Assembly (NCBI GenBank): GCA_029239575.1 | Contig: JARBUP010000045.1 | Span: forward strand, 1-13,688 | From: Bacillota bacterium | GTDB lineage: Bacteria; Bacillota; Clostridia; Tissierellales; Sedimentibacteraceae | Direction of reading: 5' to 3' | DNA: 13,688 nt | In this document: one piece after another, positions 1 through 6,868 of the stretch | How positions within the stretch are numbered: the first letter of the stretch is position 1 | Layout of the letters: every line of letters starts with the position of its first letter | Translations under genes and position numbers: made by a program | Notes under the pieces: model-generated | What the model was told of the DNA's origin: nothing | The model's input: only the letters and a program-made list of their open reading frames with translations | The model's database searches: none

Positions 1-246
1 AATCACGGAATAATTCCAATGATTTTTGAAAGCCCAGAAGATTATGATAAGTTAGAACTAAGTGATGAATTAGAATTTGAAAATTTGCTTGACCAAATTC
101 CTACAAAAAGAATTTTAGTGAAAGATAAAACTAAAAACATATCTTTCTATGTTAAATTAGATATGTCAGAAAATGAAATTGAAGTAATTTTAAGCGGCGG
201 TCAGTTATCATATTTGAAAAAACAGCTGCAGGAACAAAATAATTAA
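1..246 (+). CDS. Aconitase/isopropylmalate isomerase-type small (swivel) subunit, 3' part only
   Basis: The reading frame is open from base 1, so the gene starts before the window and 81 C-terminal residues are visible. They begin NHGIIPMIF, matching the N-x-GI-x-P-L-x-F segment of LeuD/homoaconitase/DmdB-type small subunits, which follows the active-site serine/arginine loop (off the window here). The end ILSGGQLSYLKKQ resembles the usual AGGLLNYVKK ending. These subunits are about 160-170 residues long, so roughly half is present. Family knowledge: the small subunit pairs with a separate large 4Fe-4S subunit to move a hydroxyl group between neighbouring carbons of a di- or tricarboxylate in the cytoplasm. 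The large subunit is presumably just upstream. The stop is 15 bases before the dehydrogenase gene, so the two are probably one operon. The internal ATG at 19 is not the true start. The substrate (citrate, isopropylmalate, homocitrate or another acid) cannot be decided. Confidence 0.85.
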   Translation, partial: NHGIIPMIFESPEDYDKLELSDELEFENLLDQIPTKRILVKDKTKNISFYVKLDMSENEIEVILSGGQLSYLKKQLQEQNN

Positions 247-261
247 AATCGAGGGAATAAA

Positions 262-1428
262 ATGGATTGTTTGGAAAATGCACAGAAAAGATTTGGAAAG
301 TTAATAGAGAGCGAGTTTGCACGAATTGAAAAAATGAAAGGTTCCGGAGAAATTGCAGATTTTTCAAAGATGGAAAAAATCACAGTAGGTATTATGCCTG
401 GTGACGGAATCGGGCCCATAATCATGAAGCAGGCTATTCGTGTTATAAATGAGCTTATTGATAATGAAATAGCAGGTGGCAAAATAGTTCTAAAAGAAAT
501 TGAAGGTCTCACAATTGAAAACAGAGTAGAGAAAAATGAAAGTCTTCCTGCTGATGTATTTGAAGAAATAAAAAAATGTGATGTTTTGTTAAAAGGTCCT
601 ATGATGACGCCAAGAGCAGGAGACGGACTTCCAAACTTAATCAGCGTAAACAGTTTATTAAGAAGAGGGCTTGAATTATATGCTGCAGTTAGACCTACTA
701 AAATTAAAGAAAAAAATATAGACTGGACATTTTTCCGTGAAAACATTGAAGGAGAGTATATTTGGGGAAATAAAGGGATTCAGGTAAGTGATGACTTGGC
801 TGTGGATTTTAAGGTGCAGACTAAACAGGGCAGCGAGCGAATTGCAAGAGCAGCATTTGAATTTGCCAGAAAAGGCGGCAAAAAGAATGTTACAGTAGTT
901 ACTAAATCAAATATAGTAAAATTAACTGACGGCAATTTTCAAGAAGCTGTAAAAAGAATTGGCAAAGAGTATCCTGAAATTGAAGTACAGGAAAAACTTG
1001 TGGATGCACTGTGCGCAAAGTTAATGGATCCTGAATTCACAAAAGGTATGGAAGTGATAGTGTTGCCTAACCTTTACGGAGATATTGTTACTGATATTGC
1101 AGCAGAATATCAGGGAGGCCTTGGAACAGCATCCTCTTCTAATATTGGCGATAAATATGCTTTATTTGAAGCAATACACGGTACTGCGCCATATCTTATG
1201 AACAGTGGACGCGGAGAGTATGCTGATCCAAGTAGCTTGATACGTGCAGCAGGACAAATGCTTCAGCACATCGGATATAAAAATTGCAATGATTTATTGG
1301 AAGAAGCTCTTGATATATGCGTTGAAAAAGAAAGAAAAGTTGTTCTTACTACATTTACAGACGGATCAAGCGCAGCAGAGTTTACTGATTATTTAATCGA
1401 AACAATTCAAAAATTAGGACACAAATAA
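262..1428 (+). CDS. Isocitrate/isopropylmalate dehydrogenase-family enzyme, probably NAD-dependent
   Basis: The 388-residue product belongs to the metal-dependent beta-decarboxylating dehydrogenases, which oxidise and decarboxylate a 2-hydroxy acid with a neighbouring carboxylate. GDGIG lies at 47-51, after an N-terminal extension of about 37 residues compared with isopropylmalate dehydrogenases. Residues S128, N130, R134 and R144 match the S-x-N-x3-R...R isocitrate-binding pattern of isocitrate dehydrogenase. R159 and Y166 lie in FFRENIEGEY, K215 in the VTKSN segment, and D248, D274 and D278 fit the metal ligands. After HGTAP (306-310), the Lys-Tyr pair that marks NADP preference in E. coli Icd is replaced by Tyr-Leu, which favours NAD. 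It follows the aconitase small subunit by 15 bases, with a GAGGG ribosome site before ATG 262, so the pair could perform consecutive aconitase and isocitrate dehydrogenase steps. Isocitrate is the favoured substrate but a homologous acid is possible. Confidence 0.87.
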   Translation: MDCLENAQKRFGKLIESEFARIEKMKGSGEIADFSKMEKITVGIMPGDGIGPIIMKQAIRVINELIDNEIAGGKIVLKEIEGLTIENRVEKNESLPADVFEEIKKCDVLLKGPMMTPRAGDGLPNLISVNSLLRRGLELYAAVRPTKIKEKNIDWTFFRENIEGEYIWGNKGIQVSDDLAVDFKVQTKQGSERIARAAFEFARKGGKKNVTVVTKSNIVKLTDGNFQEAVKRIGKEYPEIEVQEKLVDALCAKLMDPEFTKGMEVIVLPNLYGDIVTDIAAEYQGGLGTASSSNIGDKYALFEAIHGTAPYLMNSGRGEYADPSSLIRAAGQMLQHIGYKNCNDLLEEALDICVEKERKVVLTTFTDGSSAAEFTDYLIETIQKLGHK

Positions 1429-1503
1429 ATCATTTAAGCAATGATTAGCATCAAAATAAAATATACCTATAGCATATATTGGTATTTGGTATAGGCTTTT
1501 GAT
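1428..1503. promoter_or_regulatory. Cluster of inverted repeats between the dehydrogenase and lysR genes
   Basis: A 7-bp stem with a 5-base loop (1428-1434 with 1440-1446) begins at the dehydrogenase stop codon but has no T-run, so it is not a normal terminator. A second nested set follows: ATCAAAA (1450-1456) pairs with TTTTGAT (1497-1503), enclosing TATACC/GGTATA (1462-1467, 1488-1493) or, alternatively, CCTATA/TATAGG (1466-1471, 1490-1495). ATACC-N13-GGTAT (1463-1485) is the kind of interrupted dyad that LysR-type proteins bind. It could be an operator or a weak terminator. Confidence 0.35.
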
Positions 1504-1513
1504 TCATAAGAAC

Positions 1514-1542
1514 TTGTAAAAATCATCTGGATTTGTTAATAT
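1514..1542 (+). promoter_or_regulatory. Predicted promoter of the lysR-hydratase unit
   Basis: TTGTAA at 1514-1519 and TAATAT at 1537-1542 are separated by exactly 17 bases. Each hexamer matches the sigma-A consensus at 4 of 6 positions. The -10 lies inside the 14-bp palindrome at 1534-1547, and the lysR start codon is 31 bases downstream. This would let the regulator and hydratase be transcribed apart from the upstream operon. Confidence 0.45.
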
Positions 1543-1547
1543 TAACA
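1534..1547. promoter_or_regulatory. 14-bp perfect palindrome, candidate LysR autoregulatory operator
   Basis: TGTTAATATTAACA is perfectly self-complementary and lies 26 bases upstream of the lysR ATG, over the predicted -10. LysR-type proteins often repress their own promoter from such a position. The binding protein is not proven, and a short AT-rich palindrome can arise by chance. Confidence 0.4.
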
Positions 1548-1573
1548 GACAGATACATTTTCCGGAGGTTTTT

Positions 1574-2446
1574 ATGAAAGATTCTGATTGGAAGATTTTA
1601 GATGAATTATATAAAACGCCTAACATTACGAAAGTTGCAAATCGACTTTATATTACTCAGCCATCATTGACAAAGCGGTTGCAGGGAATAGAAGAAGAAT
1701 TTCAGATAAAGATTGTTACTCGTACTACAAAAGGAGTAGAATTTACAAAAGAAGGCGAGATATTAGCTAAGAAAGCTATTCAATATTTCTCATTTATGCA
1801 TCAGATTCGTAAAGAACTGCGAGAATTACAGGAATCAGAAAAGGAAATTATTGTTATAGGAGCTTCTTACACATATAGCAAATATGTGTTGACTGATCTG
1901 TTGTTTGAGTATTCAAAAAAACATCCCAATGTGCGCTTTGAAGTTCAAAATGAACAAAGTAACTTGTTGTTTCGCAAGGTATGCGATGGCGAAGTTGATG
2001 TGGCGTTTGTGCGCGGCGATTATGATGGACCGGTAAATCAGGAAAAAGTAGCTGTCAGCCAGGCACATATACTCACTAAGGAAGAAGTGCAGATAGAAAT
2101 GCTTCCAAACATGACAAGGTTAGATTACAAAACAAATGATCGTTCTAAAGAAATTTTAGACAACTGGTGGCAGCAGACTTTTCATGAGCCTACTGTTGCC
2201 GGCATGAGTGTTGGGTATGTGGATGTTGCATGGCAATTAGTATCTAAGGGATTGGGATATGTCTGTTGTTTTTTATCAGAATATGTTGATGACAGCTATG
2301 GGCTTATCAAAACACCTATATACTATATGGACGGAACCCCGGTTATGCGGAATACTTGGTTTTGTTATAAAGAGAAGCAGAGTAGCTCAAAAGCTCTTAA
2401 GGATTTTATCCGCTATATTCAAGACTATGTAACATTAGGATGTTGA
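1574..2446 (+). CDS. LysR-type transcriptional regulator
   Basis: The 290-residue product has the usual LysR layout. A winged helix-turn-helix occupies about residues 3-62, with the recognition region VANRLYITQPSLTKRLQGIE (21-40) followed by the LysR-typical EFQIKIVTRTTKGVEFTKEGE. A linker helix spans about 65-90, and a periplasmic-binding-protein-like effector domain runs from about 92 to the end. The start ATG follows a GGAGG site at the right distance. The hydratase gene follows 71 bases after its stop with no terminator between, so they are probably co-transcribed, and the dehydrogenase/aconitase genes lie just upstream in the same orientation. The likely job is sensing a carboxylic acid or pathway intermediate and controlling these enzymes; this is inferred from position only. 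Unlike many LysR genes it is not divergent from its presumed target. Confidence 0.9.
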   Translation: MKDSDWKILDELYKTPNITKVANRLYITQPSLTKRLQGIEEEFQIKIVTRTTKGVEFTKEGEILAKKAIQYFSFMHQIRKELRELQESEKEIIVIGASYTYSKYVLTDLLFEYSKKHPNVRFEVQNEQSNLLFRKVCDGEVDVAFVRGDYDGPVNQEKVAVSQAHILTKEEVQIEMLPNMTRLDYKTNDRSKEILDNWWQQTFHEPTVAGMSVGYVDVAWQLVSKGLGYVCCFLSEYVDDSYGLIKTPIYYMDGTPVMRNTWFCYKEKQSSSKALKDFIRYIQDYVTLGC

Positions 2447-2517
2447 AGAAAAATCATAAAAGGTTGGATAGAGGATAAATCAGAAAATTTAAATTACTTA
2501 GCTATGGGAGAAACAAA

Positions 2518-4809
2518 ATGGTAAAATTATATGAAAGCGGAGTTTATCTGCTTCATGGTACAGAAATTATAGAAGAAAAAGACATTGCACAGTTAGAATC
2601 ATTAACAGGAAAAAGTATTAAAAAGGAAGAAGCTATAAAAGGTACAATGGCTTATTCAATTTTAGAAAAACATAATACATCCGGTAATATGGAAAATTTA
2701 AAGATAAAATTTGATGCTATGACATCCCATGATATTACATTTGTAGGTATTGTACAGACTGCTAAAGCGTCGGGCATGACAAAATTTCCTATTCCCTATG
2801 TGTTGACTAATTGCCATAATTCATTATGTGCAGTTGGAGGAACCATAAATAGTGATGATCATGTATTTGGACTTTCTGCTGCTAAAAAATATGGCGGTAT
2901 TTTTGTTCCTCCGCATATTGCAGTTATTCATCAATATATGCGTGAAACAATGGCAGGCTGCGGAAAAATGATACTTGGTTCTGACAGCCATACACGTTAT
3001 GGTGCTTTAGGAACAATGGCAATGGGTGAAGGTGGAGGAGAACTTGTAAAACAATTGCTCTCAAACACTTATGACATAGCTTATCCAGGAATAATTGGAG
3101 TTTATTTAACTGGAAAACCAAACCCTGGAGTAGGACCGCAAGATATTGCATTGTCCATCATAGGAAAAGTGTTTAAAAATGGATATGTAAAAAATAAAGT
3201 AATGGAATTTGTTGGTCCAGGAGTCAGCTCTATGACAACCGATTATAGAAATGGCATTGATGTAATGACTACAGAAACAACATGCCTATCTTCAATATGG
3301 AGAACGGATAAAGATACTAAAGAATTTTTAGCAAAGCATGGAAGAATAGATGAATACAAAGAATTAAATCCTTCAGATATCGCTTATTATGACGGTATGG
3401 TATATGTTGACCTTAGTGCTGTTAAACCTATGATAGCACTTCCGTTCCATCCAAGCAATACATTTGAAATTGATGAATTAAATGATAATTTAGGCGATAT
3501 TTTAAGAGGCGTAGAAATAGAAGCTTCAAAATTGAACGATAATCCAAATATAAATTTTAATTTGACAAATAAAATTCGAAACGGAAAATTTCAGGTTCAG
3601 CAGGGAATAATTGCAGGATGTGCAGGAGGAAACTATACTAATGTAATGGAAGCTGCACATATCCTAAAAAATGCAAGCTGTGGAAGCGGTGATTTTTCGT
3701 TGTCAGTATATCCTTCATCACAACCTGTATTTTTAGATTTAGTTAAAAAAGGTGCAATTGCTGAATTAATGTCAACAGGCGCAACTATTAAGACGGCATT
3801 TTGCGGTCCTTGCTTTGGTGCCGGAGACACTCCTGCCAACAATGCATTTAGTATTAGGCACACTACAAGAAACTTCACAAACAGAGAAGGTTCTAAACCT
3901 GGAGAAAGTCAAATGTCAGCAGTTGCGTTAATGGATGCTCGCTCTATAGCGGCTACAGCAGCAAATGGAGGAATACTAACATCTGCAACAAAATATGCAG
4001 ACGATTATATAGTTGAAGAATATAATTATGATTCATCACCTTATAAGTCAAGAGTATACCAAGGATTTAATAAACCAGAAGAAGGTGCAGAATTAATTTA
4101 TGGACCTAATATTAAAGACTGGCCGAAAATGAGTGCGTTGACAGATCATATTTTACTGAAAGTATGTTCAAGGATTATGGATGATGTTACAACTACGGAT
4201 GAGTTGATACCATCTGGCGAAACTTCATCTTTTAGATCCAATCCGCTGGGACTGGCAGAATTTACACTAAATAGAAGAGATCCTGCATATGTTGGAAGAA
4301 CAAAAGAAGTAGATTTAATAGAAAAAGCAAGAGTAGCAGGAAAATCTATTGAAGAAATAGAACCTGAGCTTAAAGAAGTTTATGAAAAAATAGCTAAAAT
4401 TAGTCCAGGAATTTCCAAGGAAGAAATTGAAGTTGGAAGTGTAATTTATTGTGTGAAACCCGGTGATGGTTCAGCCAGAGAACAGGCAGCAAGCTGTCAG
4501 AGAGTAATAGGCGGACTAGCAAACATCTGCAGAGAGTATGCAACTAAGAGATATCGTTCAAATGTTATGAACTGGGGAATGCTTCCTTTCCAAATGGAAG
4601 CAGAGCCGAAATTTGAAGTTGGTGATTACATTTTTATACCGAATATAAGAGCAGCATTAGATGGTGATATGAAAGATATTAAAGCATATGTAATAAAAGA
4701 ACAGGTTGAAGAATTGTCACTTTATATTACAGCTATGACAGAAGATGAGAAAGATATCGTGAAAGCTGGATGTCTGATCAATTATAACAGAAGAGAATTA
4801 AATAATTAG
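2518..4809 (+). CDS. Single-chain aconitase-superfamily hydratase (YbhJ-like)
   Basis: The 763-residue product is close in length to E. coli YbhJ (about 750), a putative hydratase of unknown substrate. Aconitase features are visible in order: GSDSHT at 154-159 (D156 and H158 fit the catalytic Asp-His pair); the 4Fe-4S cysteines C368 in [10 protein letters not shown] and C429/C432 in FCGPCFG; and a fused C-terminal swivel domain with GDGSAREQ (649-656) and NWGMLPF (685-691). S652 and R654 align with the catalytic Ser642 and substrate-binding Arg644 of mitochondrial aconitase, whereas Ser643 is replaced by A653. This implies a cytoplasmic Fe-S hydro-lyase acting on a citrate-like or related hydroxy acid, possibly not citrate itself. 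A GGGAG ribosome site lies 7 bases before ATG 2518. It is probably co-transcribed with the LysR gene and ends at a strong terminator. Family membership is firm; the reaction is not known. Confidence 0.88.
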   Translation: MVKLYESGVYLLHGTEIIEEKDIAQLESLTGKSIKKEEAIKGTMAYSILEKHNTSGNMENLKIKFDAMTSHDITFVGIVQTAKASGMTKFPIPYVLTNCHNSLCAVGGTINSDDHVFGLSAAKKYGGIFVPPHIAVIHQYMRETMAGCGKMILGSDSHTRYGALGTMAMGEGGGELVKQLLSNTYDIAYPGIIGVYLTGKPNPGVGPQDIALSIIGKVFKNGYVKNKVMEFVGPGVSSMTTDYRNGIDVMTTETTCLSSIWRTDKDTKEFLAKHGRIDEYKELNPSDIAYYDGMVYVDLSAVKPMIALPFHPSNTFEIDELNDNLGDILRGVEIEASKLNDNPNINFNLTNKIRNGKFQVQQGIIAGCAGGNYTNVMEAAHILKNASCGSGDFSLSVYPSSQPVFLDLVKKGAIAELMSTGATIKTAFCGPCFGAGDTPANNAFSIRHTTRNFTNREGSKPGESQMSAVALMDARSIAATAANGGILTSATKYADDYIVEEYNYDSSPYKSRVYQGFNKPEEGAELIYGPNIKDWPKMSALTDHILLKVCSRIMDDVTTTDELIPSGETSSFRSNPLGLAEFTLNRRDPAYVGRTKEVDLIEKARVAGKSIEEIEPELKEVYEKIAKISPGISKEEIEVGSVIYCVKPGDGSAREQAASCQRVIGGLANICREYATKRYRSNVMNWGMLPFQMEAEPKFEVGDYIFIPNIRAALDGDMKDIKAYVIKEQVEELSLYITAMTEDEKDIVKAGCLINYNRRELNN

Positions 4810-4840
4810 TAATTTAAAAAATAGGCTAATATAATGTTTA

Positions 4841-4887
4841 ATACACTCCAAATTATTAGATAATTCTAAAGTTTGGAGTGTATTTTT
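4841..4887 (+). terminator. Rho-independent terminator after the hydratase gene
   Basis: A perfect 12-bp stem (ATACACTCCAAA at 4841-4852 with its complement at 4872-4883) is followed by five T residues (4883-4887). The loop holds a second small stem (4856-4860 with 4865-4869). It starts 31 bases after the hydratase stop and closes the left-hand cluster. Confidence 0.85.
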
Positions 4888-4898
4888 GATTTCGTGTT

Positions 4899-4981
4899 GG
4901 GTGAGGTACTGTTTGTTTATTACGAAAGTAACAAGGTTCCCGGGACCCGTTAGCAATCTTCGATTGCTTTAACGGGTGGGG
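4899..4981. other. Structured, G+C-rich intergenic element (candidate structured RNA or dispersed repeat)
   Basis: This stretch is clearly richer in G+C than its surroundings. It contains a small hairpin with a GAAA tetraloop (TTAC 4920-4923, GTAA 4928-4931), an 8-bp palindrome TCCCGGGA (4938-4945), and a long hairpin. In the long hairpin, ACCCGTTAGCAATC (4945-4958) pairs through a TTC loop with 4962-4977, with only a two-T bulge. Neither strand carries a clean T-run after the long stem, so it is not a standard terminator. It starts 11 bases beyond the hydratase terminator T-run and ends 3 bases from the stop of the - strand small gene, whose mRNA would carry it in its 3' tail. It may be a structured RNA, an mRNA-stabilising hairpin or a genome-wide repeat. 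Confidence 0.45.
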
Positions 4982-4984
4982 TTC

Positions 4985-5224
4985 TTATTTCTTAAATAAA
5001 TACCATATTTTTGAGTCTATCTCAAATTTTAGTTCATATATGTCTTTTTCATTGTGCATGCAAACAAATACAAGCCTTTTATTGCCAACAATTTTTTCTT
5101 CATAAACTTTTAATACTTTTTCAACGGTAACTACTTTATCTTCCAACCTAAACTTTATTGGCTGAATATTACCATTAGAATTAAATACAGCCATCATTTT
5201 TATGGGCGTATTCAAAATTTTCAT
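4985..5224 (-). CDS. Small protein encoded with the Y-family polymerase, function unknown
   Basis: The 79-residue product starts MKILNTPIKMMAVF. I place the start at the ATG at 5224-5222, because the AGGAGG site (5236-5231 on the - strand) directly abuts the earlier ATG at 5230 and is 6 bases from this one. That ribosome site overlaps the TAG stop of the polymerase gene, so translation is probably coupled. The protein has no signal peptide or membrane segment. It looks like a small beta-rich fold with alternating charged and hydrophobic residues, ending IYELKFEIDSKIWYLFKK. I recall short proteins of this kind next to Y-family polymerases in Clostridia, without a known role; the position parallels Bacillus YolD beside UvrX, but I see no clear YolD sequence match. 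Being in the LexA-controlled unit, it should be DNA-damage induced. An accessory or modulatory role in translesion synthesis is inference. Confidence 0.8.
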   Translation of the reverse strand: MKILNTPIKMMAVFNSNGNIQPIKFRLEDKVVTVEKVLKVYEEKIVGNKRLVFVCMHNEKDIYELKFEIDSKIWYLFKK

Positions 5225-5234
5225 AAGCATCCTC

Positions 5235-6473
5235 CTATAAAATACTGCTCATTCCAATATATTCATCATCAGGATAACCTCCCAGCAATGGGCTTAATTC
5301 AGAATTAGCAAACACTCCTCTGACTATGGCAGTATCTCCATATTTTTCTCTGATACTGTCAATAACTTTATCGAGTTTTTCATTGTTCAAAGTGTTGCGA
5401 TCTTTAAATATACTCATTTGCTGAAATTTTGCTTCCTCTAAATCTGAGACTGAAACGCCCAACTGGCGAATAGGCCTTTTATCCCAATGCTTATCAAAAA
5501 TTCTACATATGTTTATATAAATGTCCTTAGTACAATCAGTAAAATATGGCAGTTTATATTGCCTTGAAATATATCCGAAATCTTTATCCTTTATACTTAT
5601 GCTTACAACTTTACACATCATTTTAGCCTCCCTTAATCTCCATGATGTCATTTCTACAAGGCTCAAAATTATGGCATGTGCAGTTTCATAATCTTCTACA
5701 TCAAATTTTAGCGTGCTGCTATTTCCTACACTTTTTATTGGAGATGGTGATTTAAATGTGGATGCATCAAGCCCGTTTGCATAAGCATATATAAGTCTTC
5801 CGTGAGATTTCAGTAATGCTGATATTAATTTATGATCAGCATTTGCCAAATCTCTAATTGTATATATTCCAAGTTTATTTAGTTTTGATTTTGTTCGGCG
5901 TCCAACCATAAATAAATCTTCAACAGGTAAAGGCCACATTTTATCTTTTATTTCTTCTGGAAAACATGTATGACATTTGTCCGGCTTCTCAAAATCTCCA
6001 GCCATTTTGGCAAGAAGCTTATTAGTTGAAATCCCAATATTTACGGTGTAACCAAAATATTCGTGTACGTTCTCTTTAATTTTATGTGCTAATTTTAATG
6101 ATTGACTTTTATTTAAATCTGTGAATTTTATGAAACATTCATCTATACTAAAAGCTTCTACATCCGGAGTGAATGTGTTCAAATATTCTCTCAGAGCTTT
6201 GCTTGCTCTGACATAAAGTCGGTAATTTGGAGGAATAACAAGCAAGTTAGGACATTTTTGTCTTGCTTCCATTAAAGATTCCCCTGTTTGTATATTGAAC
6301 TTTTTAGCAGGCATTGATTTAGCAAGAACTATTCCATGTCTATTTTCTTCATTTCCACCAATTACAGCAGGCACTTGCCTGATGTCTCTTTCTATACCAA
6401 TTTGTTTCTCATAAGCTGCTGTCCAGCTTAGGAATGCTGAGTTTACATCTATGTGCATAATAATATTAGACAT
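5235..6473 (-). CDS. dinB: Y-family translesion DNA polymerase (Pol IV / PolY type)
   Basis: The 412-residue product is full length for the family (Bacillus YqjW and UvrX are about the same size). The palm domain opens with IMHIDVNSAFLSW: D9 is the first metal ligand and F14 fits the steric-gate position. D111 and E112 in FSIDECF complete the catalytic triad. A helix-hairpin-helix thumb segment lies at about 184-210 (VEDLFMVGRRTKSKLNKLGI). The little-finger domain follows, and QMSIF (352-356) fits the beta-clamp binding motif. A further segment of about 55 residues (KLDKVIDSIREKYGDTAIVRG) follows the clamp motif, as in UmuC-like members. The enzyme copies past damaged bases with low fidelity. 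A LexA box over the transcription start indicates SOS induction. An AAGG ribosome site precedes ATG 6473. The gene is first in a two-gene unit with the small protein at 4985-5224. Confidence 0.93.
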   Translation of the reverse strand: MSNIIMHIDVNSAFLSWTAAYEKQIGIERDIRQVPAVIGGNEENRHGIVLAKSMPAKKFNIQTGESLMEARQKCPNLLVIPPNYRLYVRASKALREYLNTFTPDVEAFSIDECFIKFTDLNKSQSLKLAHKIKENVHEYFGYTVNIGISTNKLLAKMAGDFEKPDKCHTCFPEEIKDKMWPLPVEDLFMVGRRTKSKLNKLGIYTIRDLANADHKLISALLKSHGRLIYAYANGLDASTFKSPSPIKSVGNSSTLKFDVEDYETAHAIILSLVEMTSWRLREAKMMCKVVSISIKDKDFGYISRQYKLPYFTDCTKDIYINICRIFDKHWDKRPIRQLGVSVSDLEEAKFQQMSIFKDRNTLNNEKLDKVIDSIREKYGDTAIVRGVFANSELSPLLGGYPDDEYIGMSSIL

Positions 6474-6491
6474 AATAACACCTTCGCTAAT

Positions 6492-6505
6492 CGAACATGT
6501 GTTCG
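6492..6505. promoter_or_regulatory. LexA (SOS) operator
   Basis: CGAACATGTGTTCG fits the Bacillus/Firmicute LexA-box pattern CGAAC-RNRY-GTTYG at every position. It lies 18 bases upstream of the polymerase start codon and 11 bases downstream of the -10 (TATAAT on the - strand at 6522-6517), so it covers the expected transcription start. Bound LexA would block the promoter until RecA-stimulated cleavage after DNA damage. Confidence 0.9.
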
Positions 6506-6516
6506 TTTGTAAAGAT

Positions 6517-6522
6517 ATTATA
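6517..6522 (-). promoter_or_regulatory. -10 element of the SOS polymerase promoter
   Basis: On the - strand this reads TATAAT, a perfect -10 hexamer. No good -35 lies 17 bases upstream (ATTTTA is the best there), so the promoter may be weak or may depend on other contacts. It lies just upstream of the LexA box. Confidence 0.6.
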
Positions 6523-6540
6523 ACATATTATTTTGAATTT

Positions 6541-6700
6541 AAAATGGTAATTAATGTAAATAATGGTCTTAAATTGTTATAAACCAAAATCATTATAATA
6601 AGTAGATTTAATTAAAGTTATTTTAATTATTATAATCTCCCTCAGATGAAAAATTTGAGGTTTTTTTAATTGCGTTGATTAAACAATTTATTTGAGGGTA
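6541..6700 (+). other. AT-rich intergenic stretch with an orphan terminator; possible short transcript
   Basis: No coding region is convincing here. On the + strand a TATAAT occurs at 6594-6599 without a good -35. It is followed by an all-A/T stem (6609-6616 with 6622-6629) and then the terminator at 6640-6667. No + strand gene lies between this terminator and the hydratase terminator 1.8 kb upstream. A short regulatory RNA, or an attenuated leader of the symporter transcript, would explain it, but its promoter is not convincing. Confidence 0.3.
6640..6667 (+). terminator. Orphan rho-independent terminator
   Basis: CCTCAGAT (6640-6647) pairs with ATTTGAGG (6653-6660) in an 8-bp stem with one G-T pair and a GAAAA loop, followed directly by seven T residues (6661-6667). 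It points to the right, but the nearest upstream gene on that strand already has its own terminator at 4841-4887. Confidence 0.7.
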
Positions 6701-6706
6701 TATTAT

Positions 6707-6833
6707 TTGTAACAATAAATAAAATATTGTAATAATAAATAATTTATTGCAATAATAAATAAAATATTGTAATAATAAATAAACAAATTGCAATAATAAA
6801 TAAATAAAATATTGTAATAATAAATAAATAAAT
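6707..6833. repeat. Tandem array of six ~20-bp AT-rich repeats
   Basis: Units start at 6707, 6727, 6747, 6767, 6788 and 6812, spaced 20, 20, 20, 21 and 24 bases apart. Each contains TTGYAAYAATAAAT followed by a variable A/T tail; the fifth base of the core is always A and the fourth alternates between T and C. Tail length changes account for the longer units. The array ends about 36 bases upstream of the symporter -35. Possible roles are an upstream promoter (curved DNA) element, a cooperative regulator-binding array, or slippage-prone repeat DNA. The long - strand reading frame across it is low-complexity and not a gene. Confidence 0.85.
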
Positions 6834-6868
6834 TACCAAAATAATTAATAAAAGCAATAATTTTATTA

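Noticed and set aside
243..746. 167-residue open frame on the - strand
   Set aside because: It lies wholly antisense to a clear dehydrogenase gene and shows only the hydrophobic composition typical of such shadows.
4945..4977. Long hairpin as an ordinary rho-independent terminator
   Set aside because: No T-run follows the stem on either strand, and the + strand already has a strong terminator at 4841-4887.
5225..5230. Earlier ATG (5230) as start of the small companion gene
   Set aside because: The AGGAGG sequence directly abuts this ATG, leaving no spacing; the ATG at 5224 is six bases away and fits far better.
6707..6833. Tandem repeats as a CRISPR array
   Set aside because: The units are contiguous with no unique spacers of 30-40 bases, the repeat is low-complexity, and no cas genes are present.
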